Of a stretch of DNA of 64,000 bases, positions 52,308-63,708 are shown in pieces. The notes under the pieces are model-generated. The model saw only the letters and a program-made list of their open reading frames with translations. It was not told where the DNA came from and made no database searches. The translations under genes were made by a program, and so were the position numbers. The DNA lies in NCBI RefSeq assembly GCF_000730165.1, contig NZ_CP022110.1:1495501-1559500 (forward strand). The letters run 5' to 3'. Numbering within the stretch: position 1 is the stretch's first letter; every line of letters starts with the position of its first letter. Origin of the DNA: Nitrospirillum viridazoti CBAmc (GTDB lineage: Bacteria; Pseudomonadota; Alphaproteobacteria; Azospirillales; Azospirillaceae).

Positions 52308-53588
52308 ATGGCTTTTACTCAAAGCGCCGGTTTCTTCAGCGACACGCTCGCGGCGGCCGATCCCGAACTGGCCCGCGTCATTGGTGACGAGCTGCGCCGC
52401 CAGCAGGATCAGATCGAGCTGATCGCGTCGGAGAACATCGTCTCCCGCGCCGTGCTCGAGGCCCAGGGCTCCGTCCTGACCAACAAGTACGCCGAAGGCT
52501 ACCCGTCCAAGCGCTACTACGGCGGCTGCGAGTATGTCGACGTGGCCGAGCAGCTGGCCATCGACCGCGCCAAGGCCCTGTTCAACTGCGCCTACGCCAA
52601 CGTGCAGCCGCATTCCGGCGCCCAGGCCAACCAGGCGGTGTTCATGGCCCTGCTGAAGCCGGGCGACACCTTCATGGGCATGGATCTGACGCATGGCGGC
52701 CACCTGACCCACGGGTCCGCCGCCAACCAGTCCGGCAAGTGGTTCAACGTCGTCAGCTATGGCGTGCGCCCGGAAGACCACCGCATCGATTACGAGGCGA
52801 TGGAGGCCAAGGCCCGCGAGCACAAGCCCAAGCTGATCATCGCCGGCGCCTCCGCCTACCCGCGTGAGATCGACTTCGCCCGCTTCCGCGCCATCGCGGA
52901 CGAGATCGGCGCCTACCTGATGGTGGACATGGCCCATTACGCGGGCCTGATCGCCGCCGGCGTCTATCCCAGCCCGCTGCCGCACGCCCACATCGTCACC
53001 ACCACCACGCACAAGACGCTGCGCGGCCCGCGTGGCGGCATGATCCTGTCCAACGACCTGGACCTGGGCAAGAAGATCAACTCGGCGGTGTTCCCCGGCC
53101 TGCAGGGCGGCCCGCTGATGCACGTCATCTCCGCCAAGGCCGTGGCCTTTGGCGAGGCGCTGAAGCCCGAGTTCAAGGAATACGCCGCCCAGGTGAAGGC
53201 CAACGCCCAGGTGCTGGCCGACGTGCTGATCAAGGGGGGCTTGGACATCGTCTCCGGCGGCACCGACAGCCACATCGTGCTGGTCGACCTGCGTCCCAAG
53301 AAGCTGACGGGCCGCGACGCCGAGGTCAGCCTGGAACACGCCGGCATGACCTGCAACAAGAACGGCGTGCCCTTCGACCCGGAGAAGCCGATGGTGACCT
53401 CCGGCGTCCGCCTGGGCACCCCGGCCGCCACCACGCGCGGCTTCGGCACCGAGGAATTCCGCCAGGTCGGCGAGATGATCATCGAGGTGCTGGACGCGCT
53501 GGCCAAGTCCAACGGCGACAACTCGGCCGCCGAGGCGCGGGTGCGGGAAAAGGTTCAGGCGCTCTGCCGCCGTTTCCCGATTTACTGA
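52308..53588 (+). CDS. glyA: Serine hydroxymethyltransferase
   Basis: PLP enzyme converting serine and tetrahydrofolate to glycine and methylene-tetrahydrofolate, the main one-carbon source. The 426 residues include [19 protein letters not shown], the [21 protein letters not shown] block, [12 protein letters not shown], the PLP-lysine motif [14 protein letters not shown] and [13 protein letters not shown] 52308 has AGAGGG upstream. Next gene is nrdR after 45 bases. Confidence 0.97.
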   Translation: MAFTQSAGFFSDTLAAADPELARVIGDELRRQQDQIELIASENIVSRAVLEAQGSVLTNKYAEGYPSKRYYGGCEYVDVAEQLAIDRAKALFNCAYANVQPHSGAQANQAVFMALLKPGDTFMGMDLTHGGHLTHGSAANQSGKWFNVVSYGVRPEDHRIDYEAMEAKAREHKPKLIIAGASAYPREIDFARFRAIADEIGAYLMVDMAHYAGLIAAGVYPSPLPHAHIVTTTTHKTLRGPRGGMILSNDLDLGKKINSAVFPGLQGGPLMHVISAKAVAFGEALKPEFKEYAAQVKANAQVLADVLIKGGLDIVSGGTDSHIVLVDLRPKKLTGRDAEVSLEHAGMTCNKNGVPFDPEKPMVTSGVRLGTPAATTRGFGTEEFRQVGEMIIEVLDALAKSNGDNSAAEARVREKVQALCRRFPIY

Positions 53589-53633
53589 AACAGGGCTGGT
53601 TGAACGGCCTTACACGGAGGGGGACCAGGAGTA

Positions 53634-54095
53634 ATGCGCTGCCCGTTTTGTGGTAACGACGACACCCAGGTGAAGGATTCTCGGCCCACCGAGGATAACT
53701 CCGCCATCCGCCGCCGCCGCTTCTGCCCCTCCTGCGGCGCGCGGTTCACGACGTTCGAGCGCGTGCAGCTGCGTGAGCTGACCGTGGTGAAGGCGACCGG
53801 GCAGCGCGAACCCTTCGACCGCGAGAAGGTCTTGCGGTCGATGCGGGTCGCCTTGCGCAAACGGCCGGTGGACGCCGACCGCATCGACCGGGTGGTGAAC
53901 TCCATCGTTCGCCAGCTGGAATCGTCCGGTGAGACGGAAATCCCTTCCAAGCAGATCGGCAGCATGGTGATGGATACGCTGGCCCAGTTGGACCAGATTG
54001 CCTACATCCGCTATGCGTCGGTCTACAAAGATTTCCGCGAAGTGGCCGATTTCAATGAGTTCGTCGGTCATCTTAAGACTGACCCTGAAGTCTGA
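53634..54095 (+). CDS. nrdR: Transcriptional repressor of ribonucleotide reductase genes
   Basis: ATP/dATP-sensing repressor. The 153 residues start with the zinc ribbon [17 protein letters not shown] ... [14 protein letters not shown], followed by the ATP-cone (about 45-135, [21 protein letters not shown]). ATG 53634 has GGAGG upstream. It stands between glyA and ribD, its usual place in proteobacteria; the NrdR boxes should be in front of nrd genes elsewhere. Confidence 0.97.
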   Translation: MRCPFCGNDDTQVKDSRPTEDNSAIRRRRFCPSCGARFTTFERVQLRELTVVKATGQREPFDREKVLRSMRVALRKRPVDADRIDRVVNSIVRQLESSGETEIPSKQIGSMVMDTLAQLDQIAYIRYASVYKDFREVADFNEFVGHLKTDPEV

Positions 54096-54173
54096 CGGCT
54101 TCACGGCGATAACAGGCGGGGCTTGAATAGGCCCCGCCTGCCGGCCCATCCTACGGGACTGAGGAGAGGCCGC

Positions 54174-55292
54174 ATGACCCACACCCACTTTACCGCTGAC
54201 GACGTCGCGCACATGCGCGCGGCCCTGTCGCTCGCCTCGCGCGGCTTGGGGCGCTGCTGGCCCAACCCGGCGGTGGGCTGCGTCATCGTCAAGGACGGCC
54301 GCGTGGTGGGTCGGGGCTGGACCCAGCCCGGCGGGCGCCCGCATGCCGAGACCGTGGCCCTGGCCCAGGCCGGCAACGCGGCGGAAGGGGCCACCGCTTA
54401 CGTCACCCTGGAACCCTGCAGCCATGTCGGCAAGACGCCGCCCTGCGCCGACGCGCTGGTGGCGGCCGGCATCAAGCGCGTCGTCGTCGCCATCGGCGAT
54501 CCCGATCCGCGCGTCTCCGGCCGGGGCATCACCCGCCTGCGCGACGCCGGCATCACCGTGGAATTGGGCCTGCTGGAGGATGAGGCGCGGCTGGTGACGG
54601 AGGGCTTCCTGCGCCGCGTCACCGAGGGCCGGCCCATGGTGACCCTGAAGCTGGCCACCACGCTGGACGGCCGCATCGCCACCAAGGCGCATGAAAGCCA
54701 GTGGATCACGGGACCCGTCGCCCGCTCCTGGGGGCATGGCCTGCGCAGCACCCACGACGCCATCATGGTGGGCATCGGCACGGCCCTGGCCGATGATCCG
54801 GAGCTGACCTGCCGCCTGCCGGGGCTGGAGGACCGATCCCCCATCCGCATCGTGGTGGACAGGCGCCTGCGCTTGCCGCTGACCAGCCGCCTGGTGTGCG
54901 ACGCCCGCCGCGTGCCGGTGTGGGTGGCGACCCTGGCCGGCGGCGATGCCACCCGCCGCCGTGCCTATCAGGATTGCGGGGTGGACGTCATCGAGATCCC
55001 GGCCGACGCCGATGGCGTCATGCCGCTGGCCGACGTGCTGGCGGCCCTGGGCACGCGAGGCCTGACCCGGGTGCTGGTGGAGGGCGGGGCGCAGTTGGCC
55101 GCCTCCCTCTTCAAGGATGACTTGGTGGACCGCCTGGAATGGTATCGCGCCGCCAAGGTCATCGGCGGCGATGGCCTGGCGGCGGCCCATGGCTTCGGGC
55201 TGGAGCGGCTGAACGCGGCCCCGCGCTTCACGCTGGTGGACGTGCGTCCCGCTGGTGATGACAAGGCCGAGAGCTATCGCCGCATCGGGTGA
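54174..55292 (+). CDS. ribD: Riboflavin biosynthesis deaminase/reductase
   Basis: Bifunctional enzyme for steps two and three of riboflavin synthesis. The 372 residues contain the zinc deaminase motifs GGRPHAETVAL (His-Ala-Glu) and LEPCSHVGKTPPCADAL, then the NADPH reductase domain (about 150-372: MVTLKLATTLDGRIATK, GVDVIEIPAD, RVLVEGGAQLAASLF). ATG 54174 has GGAGAGG nine bases upstream. It begins the rib cluster. Confidence 0.96.
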   Translation: MTHTHFTADDVAHMRAALSLASRGLGRCWPNPAVGCVIVKDGRVVGRGWTQPGGRPHAETVALAQAGNAAEGATAYVTLEPCSHVGKTPPCADALVAAGIKRVVVAIGDPDPRVSGRGITRLRDAGITVELGLLEDEARLVTEGFLRRVTEGRPMVTLKLATTLDGRIATKAHESQWITGPVARSWGHGLRSTHDAIMVGIGTALADDPELTCRLPGLEDRSPIRIVVDRRLRLPLTSRLVCDARRVPVWVATLAGGDATRRRAYQDCGVDVIEIPADADGVMPLADVLAALGTRGLTRVLVEGGAQLAASLFKDDLVDRLEWYRAAKVIGGDGLAAAHGFGLERLNAAPRFTLVDVRPAGDDKAESYRRIG

Positions 55293-55369
55293 CCGGTTTG
55301 CGGTTTTGCGCAAGAAACGCCGCCATTTTCCACTCGCCAGCCGGGGCGGCCGGGCCTAGTTTGTCGCCC

Positions 55370-55981
55370 ATGTTTACTGGACTCATCACGGATGTCGGGC
55401 AGGTCACCGCTGTTGAACGGCGTGGCGATACCCGTTTCACCATCGCCACCGGGTTCGACCTGGACACGGTCGCCATCGGCGCCTCCATCGCCTGCAACGG
55501 CGTCTGCCTCACCGTGGTCGAGAAAGGCCAGGACGGCGGCCCAGGGGGCGGCCGCGGCTGGTTCAAGGTGGACGTGTCCGCCGAAACCCATTCCAAGACC
55601 ACCACCGGCACCTGGCAGGCCGGCACGCCCGTGAACCTGGAGCGGTCCTTGCGCCTGGGCGATGAGTTGGGCGGCCACCTGGTCTACGGCCATGTCGACG
55701 GCGTGATCGACATCGTCGACGTGCAGCCGGACGGCGACAGCCAGCGCTGGTGGTTCGACGCGCCGCCGCACCTGGCGCGCTTCATCGCCGCCAAGGGCTC
55801 CGTCGCCCTGGATGGCGTGTCGCTGACCGTGAACTCGGTCGAGGGCACGCGCTTCGGCATCAACATCATCCCCCACACCCAGGAAAAGACCACCTTCCAG
55901 CACCTGAAGGCTGGCGGGGTGATCAATCTGGAAGTCGACATGCTGGCGCGCTACGTCGCCCGTCTCGCGGAAACGAAATGA
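55370..55981 (+). CDS. ribE: Riboflavin synthase, alpha subunit
   Basis: Dismutates two lumazines to riboflavin. The 203 residues are two tandem lumazine-binding barrels: MFTGLITDVGQV, ACNGVCLTVV, NLERSLRLGDELGGHLVYGHVDG in the first, and GSVALDGVSLTVN and NIIPHTQEKTTF in the second. The start ATG 55370 begins with the invariant MFTGLI. The stop overlaps the ribBA start. Confidence 0.96.
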   Translation: MFTGLITDVGQVTAVERRGDTRFTIATGFDLDTVAIGASIACNGVCLTVVEKGQDGGPGGGRGWFKVDVSAETHSKTTTGTWQAGTPVNLERSLRLGDELGGHLVYGHVDGVIDIVDVQPDGDSQRWWFDAPPHLARFIAAKGSVALDGVSLTVNSVEGTRFGINIIPHTQEKTTFQHLKAGGVINLEVDMLARYVARLAETK

Positions 55982-57114
55982 TGAGCAACACGCCGGTCTC
56001 CGTGGCCCTGTCCACCCCTGAGGAATTGATCGAGGAGGCCCGTGCCGGCCGCATGTTCATCCTGGTGGATGACGAGGATCGAGAGAACGAGGGCGACCTG
56101 GTCATCCCGGCGGAATGCTGCGACGCGGCCGCCGTGAACTTCATGGCCCGCCACGGCCGCGGCCTGATCTGCCTGTCCATGGACACGGCCCAGATCAACC
56201 GGCTGAACCTGCCGCTGATGTCGCGGGACAACGCCTCGCGCCATCAGACGGCCTTCACCGTGTCGATCGAGGCGCGGGAAGGGGTCACCACCGGTATTTC
56301 CGCCCCCGACCGCGCCCGCACCATCGCCGTGGCCATCGACCCCAACAGCGGCCCGCAGGACATCGCCAGCCCCGGCCACATCTTCCCGCTGGTGGCGCGC
56401 GATGGCGGCGTGCTGGTCCGTGCCGGCCATACGGAAGCGGCGGTGGACTTCGCCCGCCTGGCGGGCAAGCTGCCGGCCGGCGTGATCTGCGAGATCATGA
56501 AGGACGACGGCACCATGGCCCGCCTGCCGGACCTGCTGCCCTTCGCCGCCGAACACGGCCTGAAGATCGGCACCATCGCCGACTTGATCGCCTATCGTCG
56601 CCGCACCGAAACGCTGGTGGAGCGCACCTACACCACCGCCATCGAAAGCCGCCACGGCGGCCACTTCACCGTGCATGTCTACAAGAACCGCATCACCGGG
56701 GCGGAGCATCTGGCCCTGGTCATGGGCGACGTCGCTGACGGCCGGCCGGTGCTGGCCCGCATGCACGCGCTGGAGGTGGTGCACGACCTGCTGGGCGATG
56801 TGCGGCGCCAGGGCGCCGGCGACCTGGACATCGCCATGTCCACCGTGGCGCGTGAGGGCCGGGGCGTCATCGTCGTCATCCGCGACGCGCAGCCCTTCTC
56901 GCTGCTGGACCGGCTGCGGGCGCTGGACGGTGCCGGCGCGCCCGACGGCGGTCAACTGCGTGACTATGGTGTGGGTGCGCAGATCCTGCTGGATCTGGGG
57001 GTCAAGGAACTGCACCTGCTGACCAACAATCCCAAGACCCTGGTGGGGGTCGAGGGCTACGGCCTGACCATCCTCAGCCAGCGTGCCATCCCGCCGCGCC
57101 CGCCGGTCGCCTAA
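55978..57114 (+). CDS. ribBA: 3,4-dihydroxy-2-butanone 4-phosphate synthase with degenerate GTP cyclohydrolase II domain
   Basis: The N-terminal domain (about 10-210) makes the four-carbon unit of riboflavin from ribulose 5-phosphate and is intact: [66 protein letters not shown]. The C-terminal domain (about 215-378) has the RibA fold ([17 protein letters not shown]) but lacks all zinc cysteines: the region that should contain CLTGDV...CDC reads without Cys. GTP cyclohydrolase II activity is therefore not expected and another RibA should be encoded elsewhere. ATG 55978 overlaps the ribE stop (ATGA). Confidence 0.93.
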   Translation: MMSNTPVSVALSTPEELIEEARAGRMFILVDDEDRENEGDLVIPAECCDAAAVNFMARHGRGLICLSMDTAQINRLNLPLMSRDNASRHQTAFTVSIEAREGVTTGISAPDRARTIAVAIDPNSGPQDIASPGHIFPLVARDGGVLVRAGHTEAAVDFARLAGKLPAGVICEIMKDDGTMARLPDLLPFAAEHGLKIGTIADLIAYRRRTETLVERTYTTAIESRHGGHFTVHVYKNRITGAEHLALVMGDVADGRPVLARMHALEVVHDLLGDVRRQGAGDLDIAMSTVAREGRGVIVVIRDAQPFSLLDRLRALDGAGAPDGGQLRDYGVGAQILLDLGVKELHLLTNNPKTLVGVEGYGLTILSQRAIPPRPPVA

Positions 57115-57126
57115 AGGAGCCGCCGC

Positions 57127-57591
57127 TTGGCCGAAGCCCCCCACATCATGATCGTCGAGGCCCGGTTCTATGAGGACATCGGCGAAGAATTGGTGCGCGG
57201 GGCCGTGGCCGAGATCAGCCGGGCCGGTGCCACGTATGAGCATTTCCAGGTGCCGGGAACGTTCGAGCTGCCGGCGGCCCTGCAGTACGCCGTGAAGTCC
57301 ATGGACTTCTACTCCGGCCGCCGCCGCTTCGACGGCTATGTGGCGCTGGGCTGCCTCATCCGGGGCGAGACCACGCAGTATGACACCGTGGCCGCCGAAT
57401 GCGCCCGGGGCCTGAATGAGCTGGTGCTGCGCCATACCCTGGCGCTGGGCTACGGCGTGTTGACGGTGGAGAACCGGGAACAGGCCTGGGCCCGCGCGTC
57501 GGTGGCGCAGAAGAACCGGGGCGGGGAGGCGGCCCGCGCCTGCCTCGACATGATCGAGCTGAAGCGGCAGTTCAGATTGAATGCGCGCTGA
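57127..57591 (+). CDS. ribH: 6,7-dimethyl-8-ribityllumazine synthase
   Basis: Condenses the RibA/D and RibB products to lumazine, forming a capsid-like or pentameric assembly. The 154 residues show IMIVEARFYEDIGEELVRGA, PGTFELPAALQYA, ALGCLIRGETTQYDTVAAEC and VLTVENREQAWARA. Start is TTG 57127 with AGGAG ten bases upstream, 12 bases after the ribBA stop; no ATG fits the family N-terminus. The usual His in the loop after GETxH is replaced by Gln (GETTQY). Confidence 0.94.
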   Translation: MAEAPHIMIVEARFYEDIGEELVRGAVAEISRAGATYEHFQVPGTFELPAALQYAVKSMDFYSGRRRFDGYVALGCLIRGETTQYDTVAAECARGLNELVLRHTLALGYGVLTVENREQAWARASVAQKNRGGEAARACLDMIELKRQFRLNAR

Positions 57592-57690
57592 TGCGCGATT
57601 TCCTCAGGCGCCGGGCGGCCGCCTCCGCGGCCTTGGCTATCCTCGCTGCGCCCTGCGGTGCTCGCTGCGGCGGATGCGGTCGCGTCCTAC

Positions 57691-57714
57691 AACGGCATGA
57701 ATGCCGTTAGTTTT
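57691..57714 (+). terminator. Possible terminator after ribH
   Basis: AACGGCAT-GA-ATGCCGTT is a perfect dyad (stem of seven with a TGAA loop) followed by AGTTTT. It lies 100 bases after ribH and 150 before nusB, so it would only attenuate if rib and nusB share a transcript. Confidence 0.5.
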
Positions 57715-57849
57715 AATTGTAGTATTGGCCGCTTTACGGGCAGGCCGGCTATGCCGGATGATTTTTCGGTTGGCCGGCGGGCCCGGCTGCCGCATCTTTC
57801 CCTACTTTCCGATTCCCCTTCCTTCCTGGCGAAAAGCGTTCCCGACATC

Positions 57850-58407
57850 ATGGCTCCCCGCAAAAAGGTCACCACCCCCACGCCCACGCCGGAAGTGAAG
57901 CTTCCCACGCCCAAGCGGGCCGGTTCCGCCAAGGCACGGCGCAGCGCCGCCCGTCTGAACGCCGTACAGGCGCTGTACCAGATCGAGCTGACGGAAAGCT
58001 CGCCCGAGGTGATCATCACCGAGTACGCCAATTTCCGCCTGGGCCAGGAACTGGACGGCGACCGCTACGTCTCGGCGGATGGGGAACTGTTCGCCGCCAT
58101 CGTGCGCGGCGCCACCTCGCGCCAGCATGAGATCGACCCGGTGCTCAGCCAGGCGCTGGACCGCCAGCACCTGGACCGGCTGGAACTACTGCTGCGCGCC
58201 ATCCTGCGCGCCGGCGCGTGGGAACTGCTGGCCGGCGGCGACACCGCCGCCCGCATCGTCATCAACGATTACATCGACGTGGCCCACGGCTTCTTCGCCG
58301 GCCGGGAACCCGGCATGATCAACGGCGTTCTGGACAAGGTCGCCCGTATCGTCCGCCCGGATGAGCTGGCGTCCCGCGCCAGCGGCACTGAGGGCGCCCA
58401 GGGCTGA
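57850..58407 (+). CDS. nusB: Transcription antitermination factor NusB
   Basis: Binds boxA RNA with NusE and permits rRNA antitermination. The 185 residues have a basic, Pro/Thr-rich N-terminal extension (MAPRKKVTTPTPTP) and then the NusB helical core: SAARLNAVQALYQIELTE, ELLLRAILRAGAWELLAG, AARIVINDYIDVAHGFFAGREPGMINGVLDKVAR. ATG 57850 is chosen; the open frame upstream has no similarity. thiL follows after 34 bases. Confidence 0.95.
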   Translation: MAPRKKVTTPTPTPEVKLPTPKRAGSAKARRSAARLNAVQALYQIELTESSPEVIITEYANFRLGQELDGDRYVSADGELFAAIVRGATSRQHEIDPVLSQALDRQHLDRLELLLRAILRAGAWELLAGGDTAARIVINDYIDVAHGFFAGREPGMINGVLDKVARIVRPDELASRASGTEGAQG

Positions 58408-58441
58408 CGCCTGCCCCAACCGTGAGAGGTTGACCCAGCGG

Positions 58442-59521
58442 ATGGTGGACACGGGTACCGATCCCTGCACGCCGGCGCTCGCCGCCGTCGCCAAGCCGGA
58501 CAAGGCCGCCGACCAGCCGCTGGGGGAATTCGACCGCATCGCCCGCTACTTCCGTCCGTTGGCCCAGGGCTTTCCCGGGGCGCAGGGCCTGCGCGACGAC
58601 GCTGCCTATGTCACCGTGCCGCCGGGCAAGGAACTGGTGGTCACCACCGACGCCATGGTGGCCGGCGTCCATTTCTTCCCCGACGACGCGCCCGGCCTGG
58701 TGGCCAGCAAGCTGCTGCGCACCAACCTGTCCGACCTGGCGGCCAAGGGGGCGGAGCCCTTGGCCTACAGCCTGGTCACCAGCCTGCCGCGCACCCTGCC
58801 GGAGGATTGGCTGGCTGGATTCGCCGGTGGCCTGGCGGCCGACCAGGCGGAATTCGGCATCCACCTGCTGGGCGGGGACAGCACCGTCACCGACGGGCCC
58901 ATCACCTTGGCCATCAGCGCGCTGGGCCTGATCGACGCCGGCACGGCCGTTCGCCGCGTCGGCGCCGGGCCGGGTGACCTGGTCTTCGTCACCGGCACCA
59001 TCGGCGACGCCACGCTGGGCCTGGCCCTGGTCCGCCAGCGCAAGGGGCCCGTGCCCGAGGATGACCGCCAGTTCCTGCTGGACCGCTTCTATCGCCCCCG
59101 GCCGCGCCTGGGCGTGGGGCCGGTGCTGCGCGCCGGCGCCACCGCGTCAGCCGACGTGTCGGACGGCCTGCTGGCCGATCTGGGGCACATCGTCCGCGAA
59201 AGCGGCCTGGTGGCGGTGGTGGAGGCCGGGCGCATTCCCCTGTCGCCACCCGCCCGCCGCATGCTGTCCGGGCATGCGTGCACCATCACCGACCTGGCCA
59301 CGGGCGGCGAGGATTACGAGGTGGTGTTCACCGTCCCGCCGGCCAAGCGCGCCGCCGTCATGGCCGCCGCGGCGAAGGCCAAGCTGACCATCACCGAGAT
59401 CGGCAGCCTACGTCCCCTGGCGGCCGGCGGCGGCTTCACCGACGGCACCGGTCCCGCCCGGCTGGTGGACGCCATGGGCCGGGACATCACCCCCCGCGCC
59501 GCCGGCTGGCAGCACTTCTGA
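58442..59521 (+). CDS. thiL: Thiamine-monophosphate kinase
   Basis: Phosphorylates thiamine monophosphate to the cofactor thiamine pyrophosphate. The 359 residues show LGEFDRIARYFRPL, DDAAYVTVPPGKELVVTTDAMVAGVHFF, LAAKGAEPLAY (AIRS-like fold), LLGGDSTVTDGP, VFVTGTIGDATLGL, ATASADVSDGLLADLGHI and TGGEDYEVVFTVP. ATG 58442 is used. It ends the nusB-thiL pair and precedes the FliL-like gene by 175 bases. Confidence 0.95.
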   Translation: MVDTGTDPCTPALAAVAKPDKAADQPLGEFDRIARYFRPLAQGFPGAQGLRDDAAYVTVPPGKELVVTTDAMVAGVHFFPDDAPGLVASKLLRTNLSDLAAKGAEPLAYSLVTSLPRTLPEDWLAGFAGGLAADQAEFGIHLLGGDSTVTDGPITLAISALGLIDAGTAVRRVGAGPGDLVFVTGTIGDATLGLALVRQRKGPVPEDDRQFLLDRFYRPRPRLGVGPVLRAGATASADVSDGLLADLGHIVRESGLVAVVEAGRIPLSPPARRMLSGHACTITDLATGGEDYEVVFTVPPAKRAAVMAAAAKAKLTITEIGSLRPLAAGGGFTDGTGPARLVDAMGRDITPRAAGWQHF

Positions 59522-59696
59522 TCCTGGTCTATTGTGCCAAATGAGGGAGCCCTTTTTGGGGAGCCTTGCCCTTGGCTGGGCACGGTTTTTTAACGCCCTG
59601 GCGTCAGGATGGCGCCCGAGGGTGGCACTCCGCCCCGTCGCGTTCCTTTTTCTGAATGCTTATCCCGCTCGATTCTTGTCCCCTGGATTCTTGTCG

Positions 59697-60149
59697 ATGA
59701 AGAAAATCCTTTTCCTGGTGGTGGCGCTGCTGGCCCTGATCGGCGCCGGCGTGGGCGGCTACATCTTCCTGGTCCACAAGGACGGTCAGCCCAAGGTGGA
59801 GGAGGAAAAGAAGAAGCCCGTGGGCCCGCCGCAGTTCGTGGACATCGGCCCCTTCGTCCTGCCCGTCATGGGCGACAAGCAGATCGAGCAGAACCTGCTG
59901 CTGCAGGTGCAGATCCAGGTGGCCAGCGACGAGGCCAAGGACAAGGTCAAGGAACGGCGCTACATCCTGCAGAACGCCTACATCGAGACACTGTACGGCA
60001 AGTTGGGCCAGCAGCAGATCAAGGCCGGGCAGGTCATCGACGTGGTGGCGGTGCGCCGCTGGCTGATCGAGGCCACACCCAAGGTGATGGGCGAGGGCGT
60101 GGTCGATGACGTGCTGATCCAGGCCGTCAACCAGCACCCGGCCTACTGA
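59697..60149 (+). CDS. FliL-like membrane protein
   Basis: A 150-residue inner-membrane protein: one N-terminal membrane helix (about 3-26, ILFLVVALLALIGAGVGGYIFLV), a charged linker (KVEEEKKKP), then a periplasmic domain with FVDIGPFVLPVMGDKQIEQNLLLQVQIQV and a helix ending KVMGEGVVDDVLIQ. This resembles FliL, which supports stator function, but no flagellar gene is adjacent and the sequence is only moderately similar. The role may be in stator support or unrelated. ATG 59697 begins a normal anchor; the upstream frame is discarded. Confidence 0.75.
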   Translation: MKKILFLVVALLALIGAGVGGYIFLVHKDGQPKVEEEKKKPVGPPQFVDIGPFVLPVMGDKQIEQNLLLQVQIQVASDEAKDKVKERRYILQNAYIETLYGKLGQQQIKAGQVIDVVAVRRWLIEATPKVMGEGVVDDVLIQAVNQHPAY

Positions 60150-60151
60150 CG

Positions 60152-60640
60152 ATGGCGGACGTGGTCATCCGCCCCTATCGTCCCGGTGACGAGTCGGGCA
60201 TCGCCGAACTCATCGTCCCCATCCAGCGGGAAGAGTTCGACATTCCCATCACCTATGCCGAACAACCGGATCTTCGCGATATTCCAGGCTTTTACCGGCA
60301 GGATGCCGGGGAATTCTGGGTGGCGGTGGAGGGGAACTGCATCGTCGGCACCATCGCGCTGAAGGACATCGGCGACGGCGCGGCCGCCTTGCGCAAGATG
60401 TTCGTGGCGGCCAGTCACCGGGGGGCGCCACACCGGCTGGCCGCCGGCCTGCTGGCGACTTTGCTGGCACATGCCAGGGATCGGGCGCTGCGGGCCGTGT
60501 ATTTGGGCACAACCGCTAAGTTCCTGGCGGCCCATCGCTTTTATGAGAAATGTGGTTTTTCCCAGATTACCCCCGACGAGTTACCTCCATCCTTTCCACG
60601 CATGGCGGTCGACACTCGGTTTTACTTTCTGACCCTTTAG
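60152..60640 (+). CDS. GNAT-family N-acetyltransferase
   Basis: A 162-residue acetyltransferase domain. It has VIRPYRPGDESGIAELIV at the start, EFWVAVEGNCIVGTIALKDIGD (beta4), the acetyl-CoA loop region ALRKMFVAASHRGAPHRLAAGLL (not the canonical QxxGxG/A but a related RGxxHR version), and FLAAHRFYEKCGFSQI at the end. It is two bases after the FliL-like stop and probably co-transcribed. Acceptor unknown. Confidence 0.88.
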   Translation: MADVVIRPYRPGDESGIAELIVPIQREEFDIPITYAEQPDLRDIPGFYRQDAGEFWVAVEGNCIVGTIALKDIGDGAAALRKMFVAASHRGAPHRLAAGLLATLLAHARDRALRAVYLGTTAKFLAAHRFYEKCGFSQITPDELPPSFPRMAVDTRFYFLTL

Positions 60641-60776
60641 ACGCCACCTTGCGGGGGCGATTGCTTAAGCCCTGTTTCCATGTCACTTTTTTCAGGCTGA
60701 AACGGCGACCGACACCCAGCGTTCAGAATTGGGGCGGCGCCGGCTCTGGGAAACCAGTCTGGGAAAAGGAAACGAC

Positions 60777-62900
<2,124 letters not shown>

Positions 62901-62924
62901 CGCGCACCATTCGAGTCCCAAACA

Positions 62925-62957
62925 AAAACCCCGGGGCGAACGCTCCGGGGTTTTCCT
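62925..62957. terminator. Bidirectional terminator between hppA and bamE-like gene
   Basis: AAAACCCCGG and CCGGGGTTTT form a ten-base-pair stem with a ten-base loop, A-run and T-run, between convergent genes. Confidence 0.9.
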
Positions 62958-62978
62958 TATTCCATATCGGGGGGCGCT

Positions 62979-63461
62979 TTAGCCGCCACCCTTCTTCTTC
63001 TTGTCATCCTTCTTCTTCTCGCGGTTGAGGTTGCCCATCAACTGCTCCAGGAAGGTGACCTCGTGGCCGGCCGTCGGGGTCTCGCGGTCCTCGGGGCTGA
63101 TGTCCTGCTGCTGGGCCAGGTCGACGTCACCGACGGTGCTGACCACACCCTGGTCGTTGAAGCTGACCTGCAACACCCGCTGCTGCACGACATCGGGATC
63201 GAAGAAGGCTTCGTTCTCGGTGATGGCGCCGATGTAGTACCAGACGTTGGCGTCCAGCGTGCTGGTGGTGCTGGGCGACCCCAGCGCCTTCTGCACATCT
63301 TCCTTGGTGCTGGTCCCCGGATGGACGTCGGCCAAGCGGCGGTCTTCCACCAGATTGCCGCGGTTGTTCACCGTGGGGGTGCAGGCCGTCAGCCCGATCC
63401 CGAGCAGGCCCACGCCAATCAGGCCGGCGGGAGACAGCAACTTAAGGGTCTTGTTCGGCAT
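62979..63461 (-). CDS. bamE: BamE/SmpA-OmlA family outer-membrane lipoprotein
   Basis: A 160-residue lipoprotein: signal sequence with lipobox GIGLTAC (lipidated Cys at about 27), then the SmpA/OmlA domain (about 45-110): VHPGTSTKEDVQKALGSPSTTST, NVWYYIGAI, RVLQVSFNDQGVV. BamE is a subunit of the beta-barrel assembly complex. A Lys-rich tail (REKKKDDKKKKGGG) extends the C-terminus beyond the usual length. It is divergent from the bc1 chaperone gene, the common alphaproteobacterial order. Confidence 0.88.
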   Translation of the reverse strand: MPNKTLKLLSPAGLIGVGLLGIGLTACTPTVNNRGNLVEDRRLADVHPGTSTKEDVQKALGSPSTTSTLDANVWYYIGAITENEAFFDPDVVQQRVLQVSFNDQGVVSTVGDVDLAQQQDISPEDRETPTAGHEVTFLEQLMGNLNREKKKDDKKKKGGG

Positions 63462-63601
63462 GGTCTAAGACGTTAATCCCAAGAACGTTGATCGCGGGTC
63501 GGCCCCGTTCCACGATTGAGGCACCGCCCGTCCGTCGCGGGGGATGCGATAATCCGGAGATTGAGGACCAACCGGCCCGGGTTCCAGGCCATCCCCGTCC
63601 G

Positions 63602-63622
63602 GCGTGACGTCCCTCGTCACGC
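63602..63622. promoter_or_regulatory. Palindrome between bamE-like gene and the bc1 chaperone gene
   Basis: GCGTGACG-TCCCT-CGTCACGC, perfect eight-base arms, sits in the divergent region about 87 bases before the chaperone start. Candidate operator. Confidence 0.4.
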
Positions 63623-63708
63623 TTGACCGGTGGACGACCACCCCCCATCTGGCCGGTGACAATCGCACCAGCCGCTTTGTCCTGTCAACGAAAGCCGGGT
63701 TCCGCGCC

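Noticed and set aside
53589-54173. FMN riboswitch in front of the riboflavin genes
   Set aside because: The ribD and ribE leaders are short and show no FMN-element core pattern.
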